Part shown: positions 10,259-18,115 of the stretch, one piece after another
Position numbering within the stretch: position 1 is the stretch's first letter
Layout of the letters: each line of letters begins with the position of its first letter
Source: a virus
Reading direction: 5' to 3' (one strand)
Length of the DNA stretch: 37,196 nucleotides
IMG/VR virus record: IMGVR_UViG_3300032287_003855
Span: 1 to 37,196 of that record
Translations under genes and position numbers: made by a program
Notes under the pieces: generated by a model
The model's database searches: none
The model's input: the letters and a program-made list of their open reading frames with translations, nothing else
What the model was told of the DNA's origin: nothing

Positions 10259-10930
10259 TTAGTTAATTATGTTTCTATTATCTTGTTGTGGATCTGATGG
10301 AACAGCCATCATTGCCCCTAAGTCTTTTATAACATTTTGCTCTATCTCTGCATATAAGTATTCAGGTATAGCAAAATTTTTATCTTGAATAAATGTACAA
10401 TCATCAGTAGTATCACAATTGTAACCACTTATGTCACCTTCAAACACACCTTCAATTCTAACAGCATCCCATTCAAGATTTGGAAAATAAATATGACCAT
10501 CCATGTACCAGTAATATTTTTTCTTGTTATACTTAAATGTCTTTTGGTTTGACATTTTTTCAAAAGTGTTTGGATATGTTGGTATTACTTCTTCTGACAA
10601 ATCTAATGAAGACACTAATCTAAATATAGGTCCCCAATGACCCTCCATCATATTAGGTAGTTTATCTTTTGTACGCTTAAATGTACATCCGGATGTTATG
10701 CAATGACATTGTGATTCAGCACGATCAACTTCAATAAGTTCTACATAATTCAAAACTTGAAATACACTGTTGAATTTCATTATTCTGTTTTGAATGTCTT
10801 GTCTACGTACAAGCATTTTTGCATGCTTCATTACCATAGAGTACAAAAATCTATCAGTAAGAAACGCGTCTTGTTTTACTGCTTTGATTTGATTACGTAC
10901 TCTTGATAAAACTTCACCTATTGCTATCAT
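10259..10930 (-). CDS. Head-tail connector/ring protein candidate (223 aa)
   Basis: This 223-residue protein begins MIAIGEVLSRVRNQIKAVKQ with an amphipathic helical N-terminus (to about 65), then a beta-rich middle with a Cys cluster (QCHCITSGC near 75-83), and a helical end. The helical-then-beta layout and its size fit the stub/ring proteins that stack beneath a podovirus portal. It is followed after 8 bases by the 367-residue connector and preceded after 8 bases by a 190-residue conserved protein, so these three and the muzzle gene probably form one translational block. No enzyme motif is visible. Assignment to a specific ring is not possible from sequence alone. Confidence 0.65.
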   Translation of the reverse strand: MIAIGEVLSRVRNQIKAVKQDAFLTDRFLYSMVMKHAKMLVRRQDIQNRIMKFNSVFQVLNYVELIEVDRAESQCHCITSGCTFKRTKDKLPNMMEGHWGPIFRLVSSLDLSEEVIPTYPNTFEKMSNQKTFKYNKKKYYWYMDGHIYFPNLEWDAVRIEGVFEGDISGYNCDTTDDCTFIQDKNFAIPEYLYAEIEQNVIKDLGAMMAVPSDPQQDNRNIIN

Positions 10931-10938
10931 AATTTTAT

Positions 10939-11511
10939 TTATAAATCGAACTCATCATAGTATTTAATAAGTTCTTGTTCTTCATCTTTTTTATCCAACT
11001 TGTAAGAGTCTGATTTATAGATATTTGAGATTTTTACTTTAGGATCAACTTGTAAATACTTTTTCCAATTTTCAGGATATGTAGCACTTACAGTTCTACT
11101 AAATTCTCTTGTTGCATCAAATGCCCATAATTCATGATTCTTAAATCTATATTTGCTTCCAAAGGTTGTAAAAAATATTTTTGCAAGAAACTGATCGCTT
11201 TCATAATTTCTATGTTGAACAGTCTGCAAATATTCTTCACTTGCTTTAAAATCAATATTTTTCTTTTTTGGTGGTGGACAAGTTCCAACAAACAAATGTC
11301 CGATTTGTTCGGGCAGTTCAACACCATCTCGTTTATCAATTACTGAGTGCCACATGTTTTTATTAAACATGCTCACTATAGATTTTATTTGCTGACTTGT
11401 TAAATTAGCAGATGCTGGAACTTTTTCTTTCAACATCTTTATAAAATCTGTATTCAATGTACCATCTGTCATTTTTCTGAATCGTGGTGCATTTAAGTTT
11501 GGTTTATTCAT
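10939..11511 (-). CDS. Conserved phage protein of unknown function (190 aa)
   Basis: The 190-residue protein starts MNKPNLNAPRFRKMTDGTLN. It is basic and mostly helical in the first half, with a motif WHSVIDKRDGVELPEQIGHL near 54-73, then CPPPKKKNIDFKASEEYL and an acidic tail (KKDEEQELIKYYDEFDL). I recall similar proteins (NAPRFR start, RDGVELPE, NVDFK motif) in crAss-like structural blocks but know no function. Its strongly basic first half would suit nucleic-acid or scaffold binding. It lies 8 bases upstream of the ring candidate and about 60 bases downstream of the phosphoesterase gene, so it is probably in the same transcript. Confidence 0.7.
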   Translation of the reverse strand: MNKPNLNAPRFRKMTDGTLNTDFIKMLKEKVPASANLTSQQIKSIVSMFNKNMWHSVIDKRDGVELPEQIGHLFVGTCPPPKKKNIDFKASEEYLQTVQHRNYESDQFLAKIFFTTFGSKYRFKNHELWAFDATREFSRTVSATYPENWKKYLQVDPKVKISNIYKSDSYKLDKKDEEQELIKYYDEFDL

Positions 11512-11574
11512 AAACTATTTACATTAAGAATTTACTAAAAAATAAGAACATATTAAAGGATTTGTCCAATTATA

Positions 11575-12843
11575 TTACACTGTATATACAAATTCAGATA
11601 TCAATCCTTTATCTGCTTCGTGAATATGCATTATTGCAGCTCTTTGATTACCAGTCCATTTGTTATGATAATGATAATAATCAGAAGACGTAAGTGCTGG
11701 AATGATTCGCGTAACAAATCCTTGTTCTTCATTCTCAGTAATTACTTCTTTTGTCTTTCTACCATGATAATGTCCGGTGTACAAAATGCGATGAGTAGAG
11801 TTACCCCATTCAGTTGGAAACTCAACAGCATAAACTAATGGATTGTTTTTAGAAGATACATCACCATGCTCAACAGCAATCATGTTTTTACCATATACAA
11901 TTACTTTGCGTTCAGCGTATTCCACATTAAAAGTAATATTATAATCATTTCGAAACACTTGAGCTGCTGCATGAATCATATGATAAGAAGATAATCTATC
12001 ATGATTACCAGGAATGAATACAACCTCAAGGTTGTCACAAAATTGTTTAAGTCTATTTATACCATTACACACTGCGTCAAATGCTTTTATGTATGCTTTA
12101 GTAGCAACCTCAGAGTTTTCTACCAGTGTGCCTTTTGTTGTGGTTCCGTCAAAAGTGTCCATGTTAAGAGTGTCTGGTCCAATTATAAATACAATTTTAT
12201 CTAAGTGATAATTTTTATATGCTTTACCAACAAGATAAAGCAATGCCGTATCCATTATTTCTCCCATGGTTTCATTACCTGGTTTACCAAAGTGCAGATC
12301 CTGTAATGAAATAACCCCACACACTTTCTCAGATGATACTGAGTTTAAATGTATAGGGTTTATATTTGTGTAAGCAGGTAACTTATAAGTTACAAGTTGC
12401 TGTAAAAATGATTGTTGTATTACTTGTGCTTCAGGAAGTTTTGTAATTAATGCTGAAATTAACCATTTGTTGTTTTGTTCTTTGTTCCAAAATTGAGACA
12501 GTTTCCATTTTGTCGTATCTATTCCTAATAACTTTATAATTTCATCAGGTGTTTTTGGTTCTGTTGAAGATATCCCTGTTATTTTACGGGTTCCTGTGTC
12601 TTCATTGTGATGCACTTCTGTTACTTTTGAAACTTCATTTTTTGATTTTGCAATACTATTTCCAATTTTGATAAATAGTTCATCATTAATTTCTGTATGA
12701 TCTTCAAGATTATAAATAGTTTTTGTTACTTCTTTTTTAATTATTTTGTAATCTGTCAAAGATAATCCTAATCTTGTAGCTTCTTCATGATTAGACTTCT
12801 TTCTTTTTAATCCTTGGTATACCAATTTTGTGATAAGAGTCAT
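11575..12843 (-). CDS. Calcineurin-like metallophosphoesterase (422 aa)
   Basis: The binuclear metallophosphoesterase signature is complete and in order: DLHFGK (D182, H184), IGPDTLN (D224), GNHD (279-282), VEHGD (H326) and GHYH (357-360). These residues normally bind two divalent metals and hydrolyse a phosphomonoester or phosphodiester. The substrate is not predictable here; the family includes nucleases (SbcD/Mre11 type), nucleotide phosphodiesterases and RNA-processing enzymes. The first 150 residues are an extra charged region with a possible helix-turn-helix (EATRLGLSLTDYKIIKKEV, 21-39), so the protein is larger than a bare catalytic domain. It is the first gene after a terminator and a TAnnTTTG-type promoter candidate, and is an enzyme set amid tail genes. 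No signal peptide is seen, so it probably acts in the cytoplasm. Confidence 0.9.
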   Translation of the reverse strand: MTLITKLVYQGLKRKKSNHEEATRLGLSLTDYKIIKKEVTKTIYNLEDHTEINDELFIKIGNSIAKSKNEVSKVTEVHHNEDTGTRKITGISSTEPKTPDEIIKLLGIDTTKWKLSQFWNKEQNNKWLISALITKLPEAQVIQQSFLQQLVTYKLPAYTNINPIHLNSVSSEKVCGVISLQDLHFGKPGNETMGEIMDTALLYLVGKAYKNYHLDKIVFIIGPDTLNMDTFDGTTTKGTLVENSEVATKAYIKAFDAVCNGINRLKQFCDNLEVVFIPGNHDRLSSYHMIHAAAQVFRNDYNITFNVEYAERKVIVYGKNMIAVEHGDVSSKNNPLVYAVEFPTEWGNSTHRILYTGHYHGRKTKEVITENEEQGFVTRIIPALTSSDYYHYHNKWTGNQRAAIMHIHEADKGLISEFVYTV

Positions 12844-12866
12844 AGTATTAAGTATTTGGAGTTATA

Positions 12867-12898
12867 CAAATGTAGTAATTATTTATTATAAAAAACAA
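12867..12898 (-). promoter_or_regulatory. Bacteroidota-type promoter candidate for the phosphoesterase-tail unit
   Basis: On the minus strand TACATTTG (12874-12867) matches the Bacteroidota -7 consensus TAnnTTTG. A TTG lies about 21 bases upstream, close to the expected -33 TTTG position. It starts about 24 bases before the ATG at 12843 and directly follows the terminator of the fibre gene, so it would restart transcription for the phosphoesterase, connectors, muzzle and lysin. In AT-rich DNA an 8-base degenerate match can arise by chance, so position is the main support. Confidence 0.4.
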
Positions 12899-12924
12899 CC
12901 CTCCCATATTTCTACAAGAGGGTG
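12891..12924 (-). terminator. Rho-independent terminator after the 897-residue fibre gene
   Basis: On the minus strand ACCCTC (12923-12918) pairs with GAGGGT (12903-12898) across a 14-base loop and is followed by TTG and a run of six T. This is an intrinsic-terminator shape, placed between the fibre gene stop (12961) and the phosphoesterase start (12843). Confidence 0.7.
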
Positions 12925-12930
12925 TCTTTC

Positions 12931-12960
12931 AATGTTTAGAAAACCAACAAACTAAACATT
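12931..12960 (-). repeat. Perfect 9-bp inverted repeat directly after a stop codon
   Basis: AATGTTTAG (minus strand 12960-12952) and CTAAACATT (12939-12931) are exact inverted repeats with a 12-base loop. They abut the TAA of the 897-residue gene (12961-12963) and sit just ahead of the intrinsic terminator. The hairpin may protect the mRNA 3' end or act as an auxiliary terminator. Confidence 0.5.
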
Positions 12961-15654
12961 TTAAAAAGGTACTAACAAAATAGCTCTAATAGCAGATCCA
13001 GTTCCTCCTGTAATATTTACAGTTGTTGTGGTTGATATAGTACCATTTGAATTTAAGATATAATATTTTGCTTTTGTGCTTGGACCATACTGGGTGTATG
13101 TAGTTCCTAAATATATTTTATTATTTTTAACAACAATGTGTCTTACTTCTGGACATGCCCCTACTGGTGTATATAAAGTAAATGATGAATCAAATGCTGC
13201 AGTAGTATCACTAATTCTTGCAAAACCGCCAGGTGTACCACCTCCATTAAATGAATTAAAAGAGCCACCAATTAACAATTGTGTACCTTGATATACAATT
13301 TTATAAACACTTCGAACTGAACAACCTATAGGAATACCAATTATTCCAGGATTAAATGTTGTGTTAATTGCACCCGTTGAAGACATTTTCACAATTCCAC
13401 TTCTTGATACACCTTGATACGTATCAAAAACTCCTCCTACAAAGATGTCTCCTGCTGAATTTGATAGTATTGTTTCTACACTTAATAATACTGGTGTTGA
13501 AAAAGTAAAACTTGTTCCTAAATTTAAACTTGTATCAACAACACCTGTAGATGTAAATCTGCATAAGTATTTACAAGAGTTGTTTCCATACATGCTTGTA
13601 AATATACCACCCACTAATATTTTACCATCTTGTTGAATTGTAATATCATTTACAGTGCTTGCCCCAAGACTATTTACAGCACCTACTGTACTTGTAGCAA
13701 ATGTTGTATCAATGTTACCAGTAGTAGCATTTAAAACTACAAATCCTGGTGTACAAAGAACTCCTTTATAACTAACAAAGTTTCCTGCAACATATAGTCT
13801 ATTTGTATTTGCATCGTATACTACTTTTTGAATATATGTAGGAACTCCTGGCGAATTTGTACTAAAACCTGAACCAAAAAATGTTGTATTAGGAGTAAAA
13901 TCACAATTAATTAATACAATACTTCCTAATCCTGAAACTAATGGAAAACCTACACTTGATACACCTGAAAACCACCCAGAATAAACATATCCTAATGGAG
14001 TAAGAGTTATGTCGTTAATTACTCTACTACTTCCAAAGTTTAAGTTAGCTAAAGCAAAAGTAGTATCATTTGATGCACCTAATGCAATTGTTTGCCCTGC
14101 AGGTGCTGTTATTCCATATCCACCTATCATTGGTCTTGCAGGTTCAGTATTACAAAATGCACATGCATCTGTAGTAATAGGTCCCCAAGAAACTGGACTA
14201 CTTGTTAAACCATTTGTACATTGTGTAACAATGGTTCCTGTATATGTTGCGTCACAAGTATATGGTAATGTTATTGGAGATGATGCTCCTGATAAAACTA
14301 CCGGAGTACCTCCATCAATTGAGTAACTTACTTGATAACTTGCTGCACCAGAAACACCAGTAAATGATATAACAACTGCAGAACCTGTTTGAGTTGCTAC
14401 AACAGCAGTAGGAGGAAAACATGCAGGTACAGAACATTGTTCTGTTTGTAAAAGTGGAGGACATGGCGGAACATTTCCTGAAGGAGGAGTTGTAACAGTA
14501 CATGTACGTGTACGCGTACCTCCTACACATGCAGACCATGGTCCACAATCAAGCACACAAGGAACATCTGGTGGTTGAACACATGGACCTCCTAATGTAG
14601 ACGATTGCATTGAACTTATAACACCTTCATCTCCTATCCATTCAACAGTTGATGTACTAACAGGAAAAAAAGTATTTGTAAGTAAAATGTTGCCATTACT
14701 ATAGTTACCATCTGGATCTTCAATAATATGAAGCCATTCAGTACCATAACTAACTTGCATATTATATACACCATCAGGTGTATTAATACTCCATTGATAA
14801 ACAGGAAAACTTCCTCCTCCTAAAAAGGTAGGTGCAATATATGTATAATATGTAAATGCTTGTGCAGTAAGACCGCCACTATTATATATTATAATAGTAT
14901 ATTGAAAACATATTTTTACATCAGGACATGTTGTTGTTTGTGTACTAATTAAATAATTCTGACCACTTTCAGATGTACTCCATCTTTGTGTAGTATTATT
15001 ACTTATTGGTAAATAATTACTATTATTATTTAATGTTTGATATTCGCCATCAGTCTCATTTAAAGTAGGTGTTATGTGCCATAACTCAGTATTATCATTA
15101 TACCAAACATAAAGATCAGGTGCACCTGACTCACAAAAAAATTCTAATTTATAATATGGTTTACCATTAAGTAAACCTGCAGGTGATGCTAATATCTGTA
15201 TAGGATCAGGTTGTGTCTCACATAAACCACTACCAAAAGTAAAACATACATCTGGAAGATCACATGGTCTATATTCAACTAATGGTGGACAAGCTGTTCC
15301 TCCATTTTGAGGAGGTGTAATAACACTTCTTGTACGTGTTTCTCTGCCACAAACTAATAACTCATCTTCATAATAACATTCACATTGACTCCATGGACCC
15401 CATGGTCCAACAACACAGTTTACTGGTACTTTTTCACAACAATCACAACCAGGTAAAATATTATTAAAAATAGCTAATACTTCTAAAAAAGTCATTCCAG
15501 ATTCAATACCTAAACAAGTAATATCTGGACCTGTATATATTACACAAGCAGCATTATATTCATCACCACATAATCCAGATAAATCTGGAAGCGGTAATGG
15601 TGTTATAGTACCAGGACATGGTGGACAATCGTCACAGTTATTATTTGGATACAT
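12961..15654 (-). CDS. Mosaic receptor-binding/tail fibre protein with thrombospondin-1, FN3 and beta-propeller domains (897 aa)
   Basis: The N-terminus is Cys/Pro-rich (DDCPPCPG) and holds the shared module CVIYTGPDITCLGI at 37-50. Thrombospondin type 1 repeats follow at about 81-131 (GPWGPWSQCEC, ETRTRS, C-rich end) and about 364-408 (GPWSACVGGTRTRTC). Two beta modules with LNGKPYY/W-H patterns lie between them (about 155-230 and 275-345). A fibronectin III-like domain follows (about 412-505), then a C-terminal array of delta-60-like repeats (VNDITIQQDGKILVGGIF and variants, about 520-897) likely to fold as a beta-propeller. No signal peptide is seen, as expected for a virion protein. It is the last gene of the fibre cassette and is followed by a hairpin and a terminator. 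It probably binds a surface glycan or protein. Confidence 0.75.
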   Translation of the reverse strand: MYPNNNCDDCPPCPGTITPLPLPDLSGLCGDEYNAACVIYTGPDITCLGIESGMTFLEVLAIFNNILPGCDCCEKVPVNCVVGPWGPWSQCECYYEDELLVCGRETRTRSVITPPQNGGTACPPLVEYRPCDLPDVCFTFGSGLCETQPDPIQILASPAGLLNGKPYYKLEFFCESGAPDLYVWYNDNTELWHITPTLNETDGEYQTLNNNSNYLPISNNTTQRWSTSESGQNYLISTQTTTCPDVKICFQYTIIIYNSGGLTAQAFTYYTYIAPTFLGGGSFPVYQWSINTPDGVYNMQVSYGTEWLHIIEDPDGNYSNGNILLTNTFFPVSTSTVEWIGDEGVISSMQSSTLGGPCVQPPDVPCVLDCGPWSACVGGTRTRTCTVTTPPSGNVPPCPPLLQTEQCSVPACFPPTAVVATQTGSAVVISFTGVSGAASYQVSYSIDGGTPVVLSGASSPITLPYTCDATYTGTIVTQCTNGLTSSPVSWGPITTDACAFCNTEPARPMIGGYGITAPAGQTIALGASNDTTFALANLNFGSSRVINDITLTPLGYVYSGWFSGVSSVGFPLVSGLGSIVLINCDFTPNTTFFGSGFSTNSPGVPTYIQKVVYDANTNRLYVAGNFVSYKGVLCTPGFVVLNATTGNIDTTFATSTVGAVNSLGASTVNDITIQQDGKILVGGIFTSMYGNNSCKYLCRFTSTGVVDTSLNLGTSFTFSTPVLLSVETILSNSAGDIFVGGVFDTYQGVSRSGIVKMSSTGAINTTFNPGIIGIPIGCSVRSVYKIVYQGTQLLIGGSFNSFNGGGTPGGFARISDTTAAFDSSFTLYTPVGACPEVRHIVVKNNKIYLGTTYTQYGPSTKAKYYILNSNGTISTTTTVNITGGTGSAIRAILLVPF

Positions 15655-15674
15655 ATTTGTATTTTTTAATATTA

Positions 15675-16334
15675 TTATGGTTGTTGAGAATCACACCATT
15701 TTGCATAAGTATCCTTAGTTAATACCCATACTTCATCACCACCAACAGGACAAACAATTAAAATGCCTATTGCTAAAATTTCTTGAATAAATTTACAGGT
15801 TGCTTCTGGATCCTCATACCTATCATCTAAATAAGTTTTTAAAAAACAAATATTATCAGGATCATCGATAGCACCGTATTCAACAACACCTGACTGTAAC
15901 AATTTATAATAACAAGCAAGTGGTGCATTATTTTCAAATGTTTTAAAACAATTATCAAATTCATTACAACATCTTTCAATAGATGACCAACACATTGTGC
16001 TTTCTAAATTTAATATTATTTTATAATGTCCCATAAAATTATAACAACATGGAACACTTCCCGGATTACCAGTCCATCTTTTAAATTCTGCCAGTTGTAA
16101 AAAACTAATAACGTTTCCTAAAAAATAAATGTTTCCACAAGGATCATCTATTGCATCACAACTTGGACAACAATATTCAGGAGTTGGATAAATACCAAAT
16201 TCAACAGGATTGTTTTGAATTATATCATCAGCATTATTACCCATAAATGTAGAAAGATCATCACTTTGACCTGACGCATCATATGCTTCAAACAAATCTT
16301 CAATAAATTTTTTAAAAGGACTTAAACAAGGCAT
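15675..16334 (-). CDS. Cysteine-rich tail-cassette protein (219 aa)
   Basis: The 219-residue protein starts MPCLSPFKKFIEDLFEAYDA and has a CCPSC motif near 53-57 (YCCPSCDAIDDPCGNIYFLG) and further paired cysteines (CCYN, CCNEFDNC). The remainder looks helical. The CCPxC-plus-GxxYFLxN pattern is also found in its upstream neighbour (16365-17411), suggesting the two share a domain. It sits in the fibre cassette, 20 bases upstream of the 897-residue fibre protein, so it could be a fibre subunit or adaptor. No known enzyme motif is visible and I do not recognise a named family. Confidence 0.65.
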   Translation of the reverse strand: MPCLSPFKKFIEDLFEAYDASGQSDDLSTFMGNNADDIIQNNPVEFGIYPTPEYCCPSCDAIDDPCGNIYFLGNVISFLQLAEFKRWTGNPGSVPCCYNFMGHYKIILNLESTMCWSSIERCCNEFDNCFKTFENNAPLACYYKLLQSGVVEYGAIDDPDNICFLKTYLDDRYEDPEATCKFIQEILAIGILIVCPVGGDEVWVLTKDTYAKWCDSQQP

Positions 16335-16364
16335 GATTATATATTTTTATAGTTGTTTATTTAT

Positions 16365-17411
16365 TTATTTTTTTGCAACAGGGTCAGCAATACGTGCAGC
16401 TAAACCTCTAAAATTGCATCTACCAATACATTCTACTTTTAAACTTGAATCAAGTACAACACCTTGATCTATACTTGCCTGGTCATCCCAATTAATTGCA
16501 GTTAAAAGTAAGTCTAATGAAGGATTTGATAATGATGAATGGAATGTTCCAGTACCTACGTTTGTAGTAGTATTAAATCCACTCCAAACTTCCCATCTAC
16601 TATTTGCAGTACTCCAAAATACATAATACTTTCCTACCACTCCGCCTTCATTGTAATTAATTACATAAAATGGTTGACCATTTACTAAAGTTGGTTCTGG
16701 TAAAATATTTGAATAGGTATATGTAGTGACAGTACCTTGTCTATTTCTTTGAGTTTGTAAACATAAGTACAAGTTAGAACCAAAATAATTTTCTAAAAAT
16801 CCATAATATGAATCAGCATGTGATATTAAAATATCATCATTAACACATCTTATCAAAAGTCCTTTAATAGTTTCTTCATTTTTAGGATTACCCATAATGA
16901 TGAAAAACATATCTTGCATTTCAGATTGTGAAAGTCCTGTTGATAATAAAAATTCATATATAAATTTTAATCCACTGTGACCACCAATAGTGTTAATTTC
17001 TAATATTCCAAATTGTTCAACATAAGCTTGAATAAAACTTTGACCAGGATTAATATTACCTAACAGTATAGTTAACTGATTTATATAAAACATGAAATCA
17101 GATGTTGCTCCACATTGTGTATAAGCATCACCATATGATGTCGGAATATGTTGTAAATCTGGAAAATCAGGACCATAACTTTCTAAAAATTTTAGCAGAT
17201 CTTCTGTACTTAGAAATACAGAAAGACAACATAAATCACCTACATCGTTTCCATTATCTTGAGCATTTATGTAAACTTCATAAAATGCCTGAAAATCATT
17301 ATAATTACTTAAATAATAAGGACCATCACAATCTGGACAACATAAATTAAACTTTGTTAAAATAAGTCCGCTTTCTACTGCTGAATCAAATATTTCTATA
17401 CTACCTGCCAT
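16365..17411 (-). CDS. Tail-cassette protein with CCPDC domain and C-terminal beta module (348 aa)
   Basis: The 348-residue protein starts MAGSIEIFDSAVESGLILTK. An N-terminal CCPDC segment (near 24-28, LCCPDCDGPYYLSNYNDF) parallels the CCPSC of the neighbouring 219-residue protein. A long helical middle part follows (about 60-210). The last third, about 237-300, is a beta module (LVNGQPFYVINY, KYYVFWS, RWEVWSGF) resembling two modules in the 897-residue fibre protein (LNGKPYYKLEF, LYVWY, LWHI). That points to a lectin-like or structural domain reused in the cassette. It lies between the DUF11-containing protein and the 219-residue protein with short gaps. Function is inferred as fibre or adaptor. 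Confidence 0.65.
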   Translation of the reverse strand: MAGSIEIFDSAVESGLILTKFNLCCPDCDGPYYLSNYNDFQAFYEVYINAQDNGNDVGDLCCLSVFLSTEDLLKFLESYGPDFPDLQHIPTSYGDAYTQCGATSDFMFYINQLTILLGNINPGQSFIQAYVEQFGILEINTIGGHSGLKFIYEFLLSTGLSQSEMQDMFFIIMGNPKNEETIKGLLIRCVNDDILISHADSYYGFLENYFGSNLYLCLQTQRNRQGTVTTYTYSNILPEPTLVNGQPFYVINYNEGGVVGKYYVFWSTANSRWEVWSGFNTTTNVGTGTFHSSLSNPSLDLLLTAINWDDQASIDQGVVLDSSLKVECIGRCNFRGLAARIADPVAKK

Positions 17412-17423
17412 TTTTTTTAATTT

Positions 17424-18092
17424 TTAATTGTTATTAGTGTAACCTGCTGTTAGTAAAGCATAGTTTAAGAAATATGTAATTGGATTTTCACAACAACTTG
17501 TGCACAATACTTCTGGTACAACTGTAACCCCTGATTGTATTTCTTCTGTTTGATCAGATCTTACAAATGCAACATTCTCATAAAGACCTGAACATTTAAC
17601 CTTAACAACCATTGTTAACACTGATACTTGATATGGAGCCATGTTTCCAATTAACCAAAATAGACCACCTGTATATGAACCATCTGTTACAGTATAACTT
17701 ATTAGTTCAAATCCTGATGGTAATGTATCTTCAACAAGAACATTTGTTTGTGTACCGTTACCTGCATTACTTACAACAATTGTAAATGTAATTTCAGATT
17801 CAACAAGTGGAGTCAAATCACTTGCTGTTTTTTCAATTGACAAAGTACTACTTAAACAACAATCACAAATTCTTGTTGCCAATAATTGTACAATAGTATT
17901 AATATTATCATTAGTCTGGATACCAATGCAATTAAGATCAGTACCAGTATATATTACACAATTTCCGTCATAAAGTTCAACACAATCCGTTCCTTCACAT
18001 GAAGGAGGAGTCGGTGGAACCGGTGGTGGAGTTGGAGGACAACATTGATTACAATTACATGCTGAATTGCAATTAGGATCTGTACATGCCAT
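17424..18092 (-). CDS. DUF11-domain fibre/adhesion protein with shared Cys-rich N-terminal module (222 aa)
   Basis: The N-terminus is strikingly Cys/Pro-rich (DPNCNSACNCNQCCPP, then a PPTPPPVPPTPP linker). It then carries the shared module CVIYTGTDLNCIGI (about 50-63), ending in ICDCC. Residues about 85-195 match the DUF11 / conserved-repeat Ig-like fold: LSIEKTASDLTPLVESEITF, then VVSNAGNGTQTNVLVEDTLP. DUF11 repeats are common in bacterial surface adhesins. It shares its N-terminal module with the 550- and 897-residue proteins of this cassette, so this module probably docks them to a common site on the virion. It is preceded by the 550-residue gene after 23 bases. Confidence 0.75.
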   Translation of the reverse strand: MACTDPNCNSACNCNQCCPPTPPPVPPTPPSCEGTDCVELYDGNCVIYTGTDLNCIGIQTNDNINTIVQLLATRICDCCLSSTLSIEKTASDLTPLVESEITFTIVVSNAGNGTQTNVLVEDTLPSGFELISYTVTDGSYTGGLFWLIGNMAPYQVSVLTMVVKVKCSGLYENVAFVRSDQTEEIQSGVTVVPEVLCTSCCENPITYFLNYALLTAGYTNNN

Positions 18093-18115
18093 TTTATATA
18101 TTTTTTTAATTTTTA

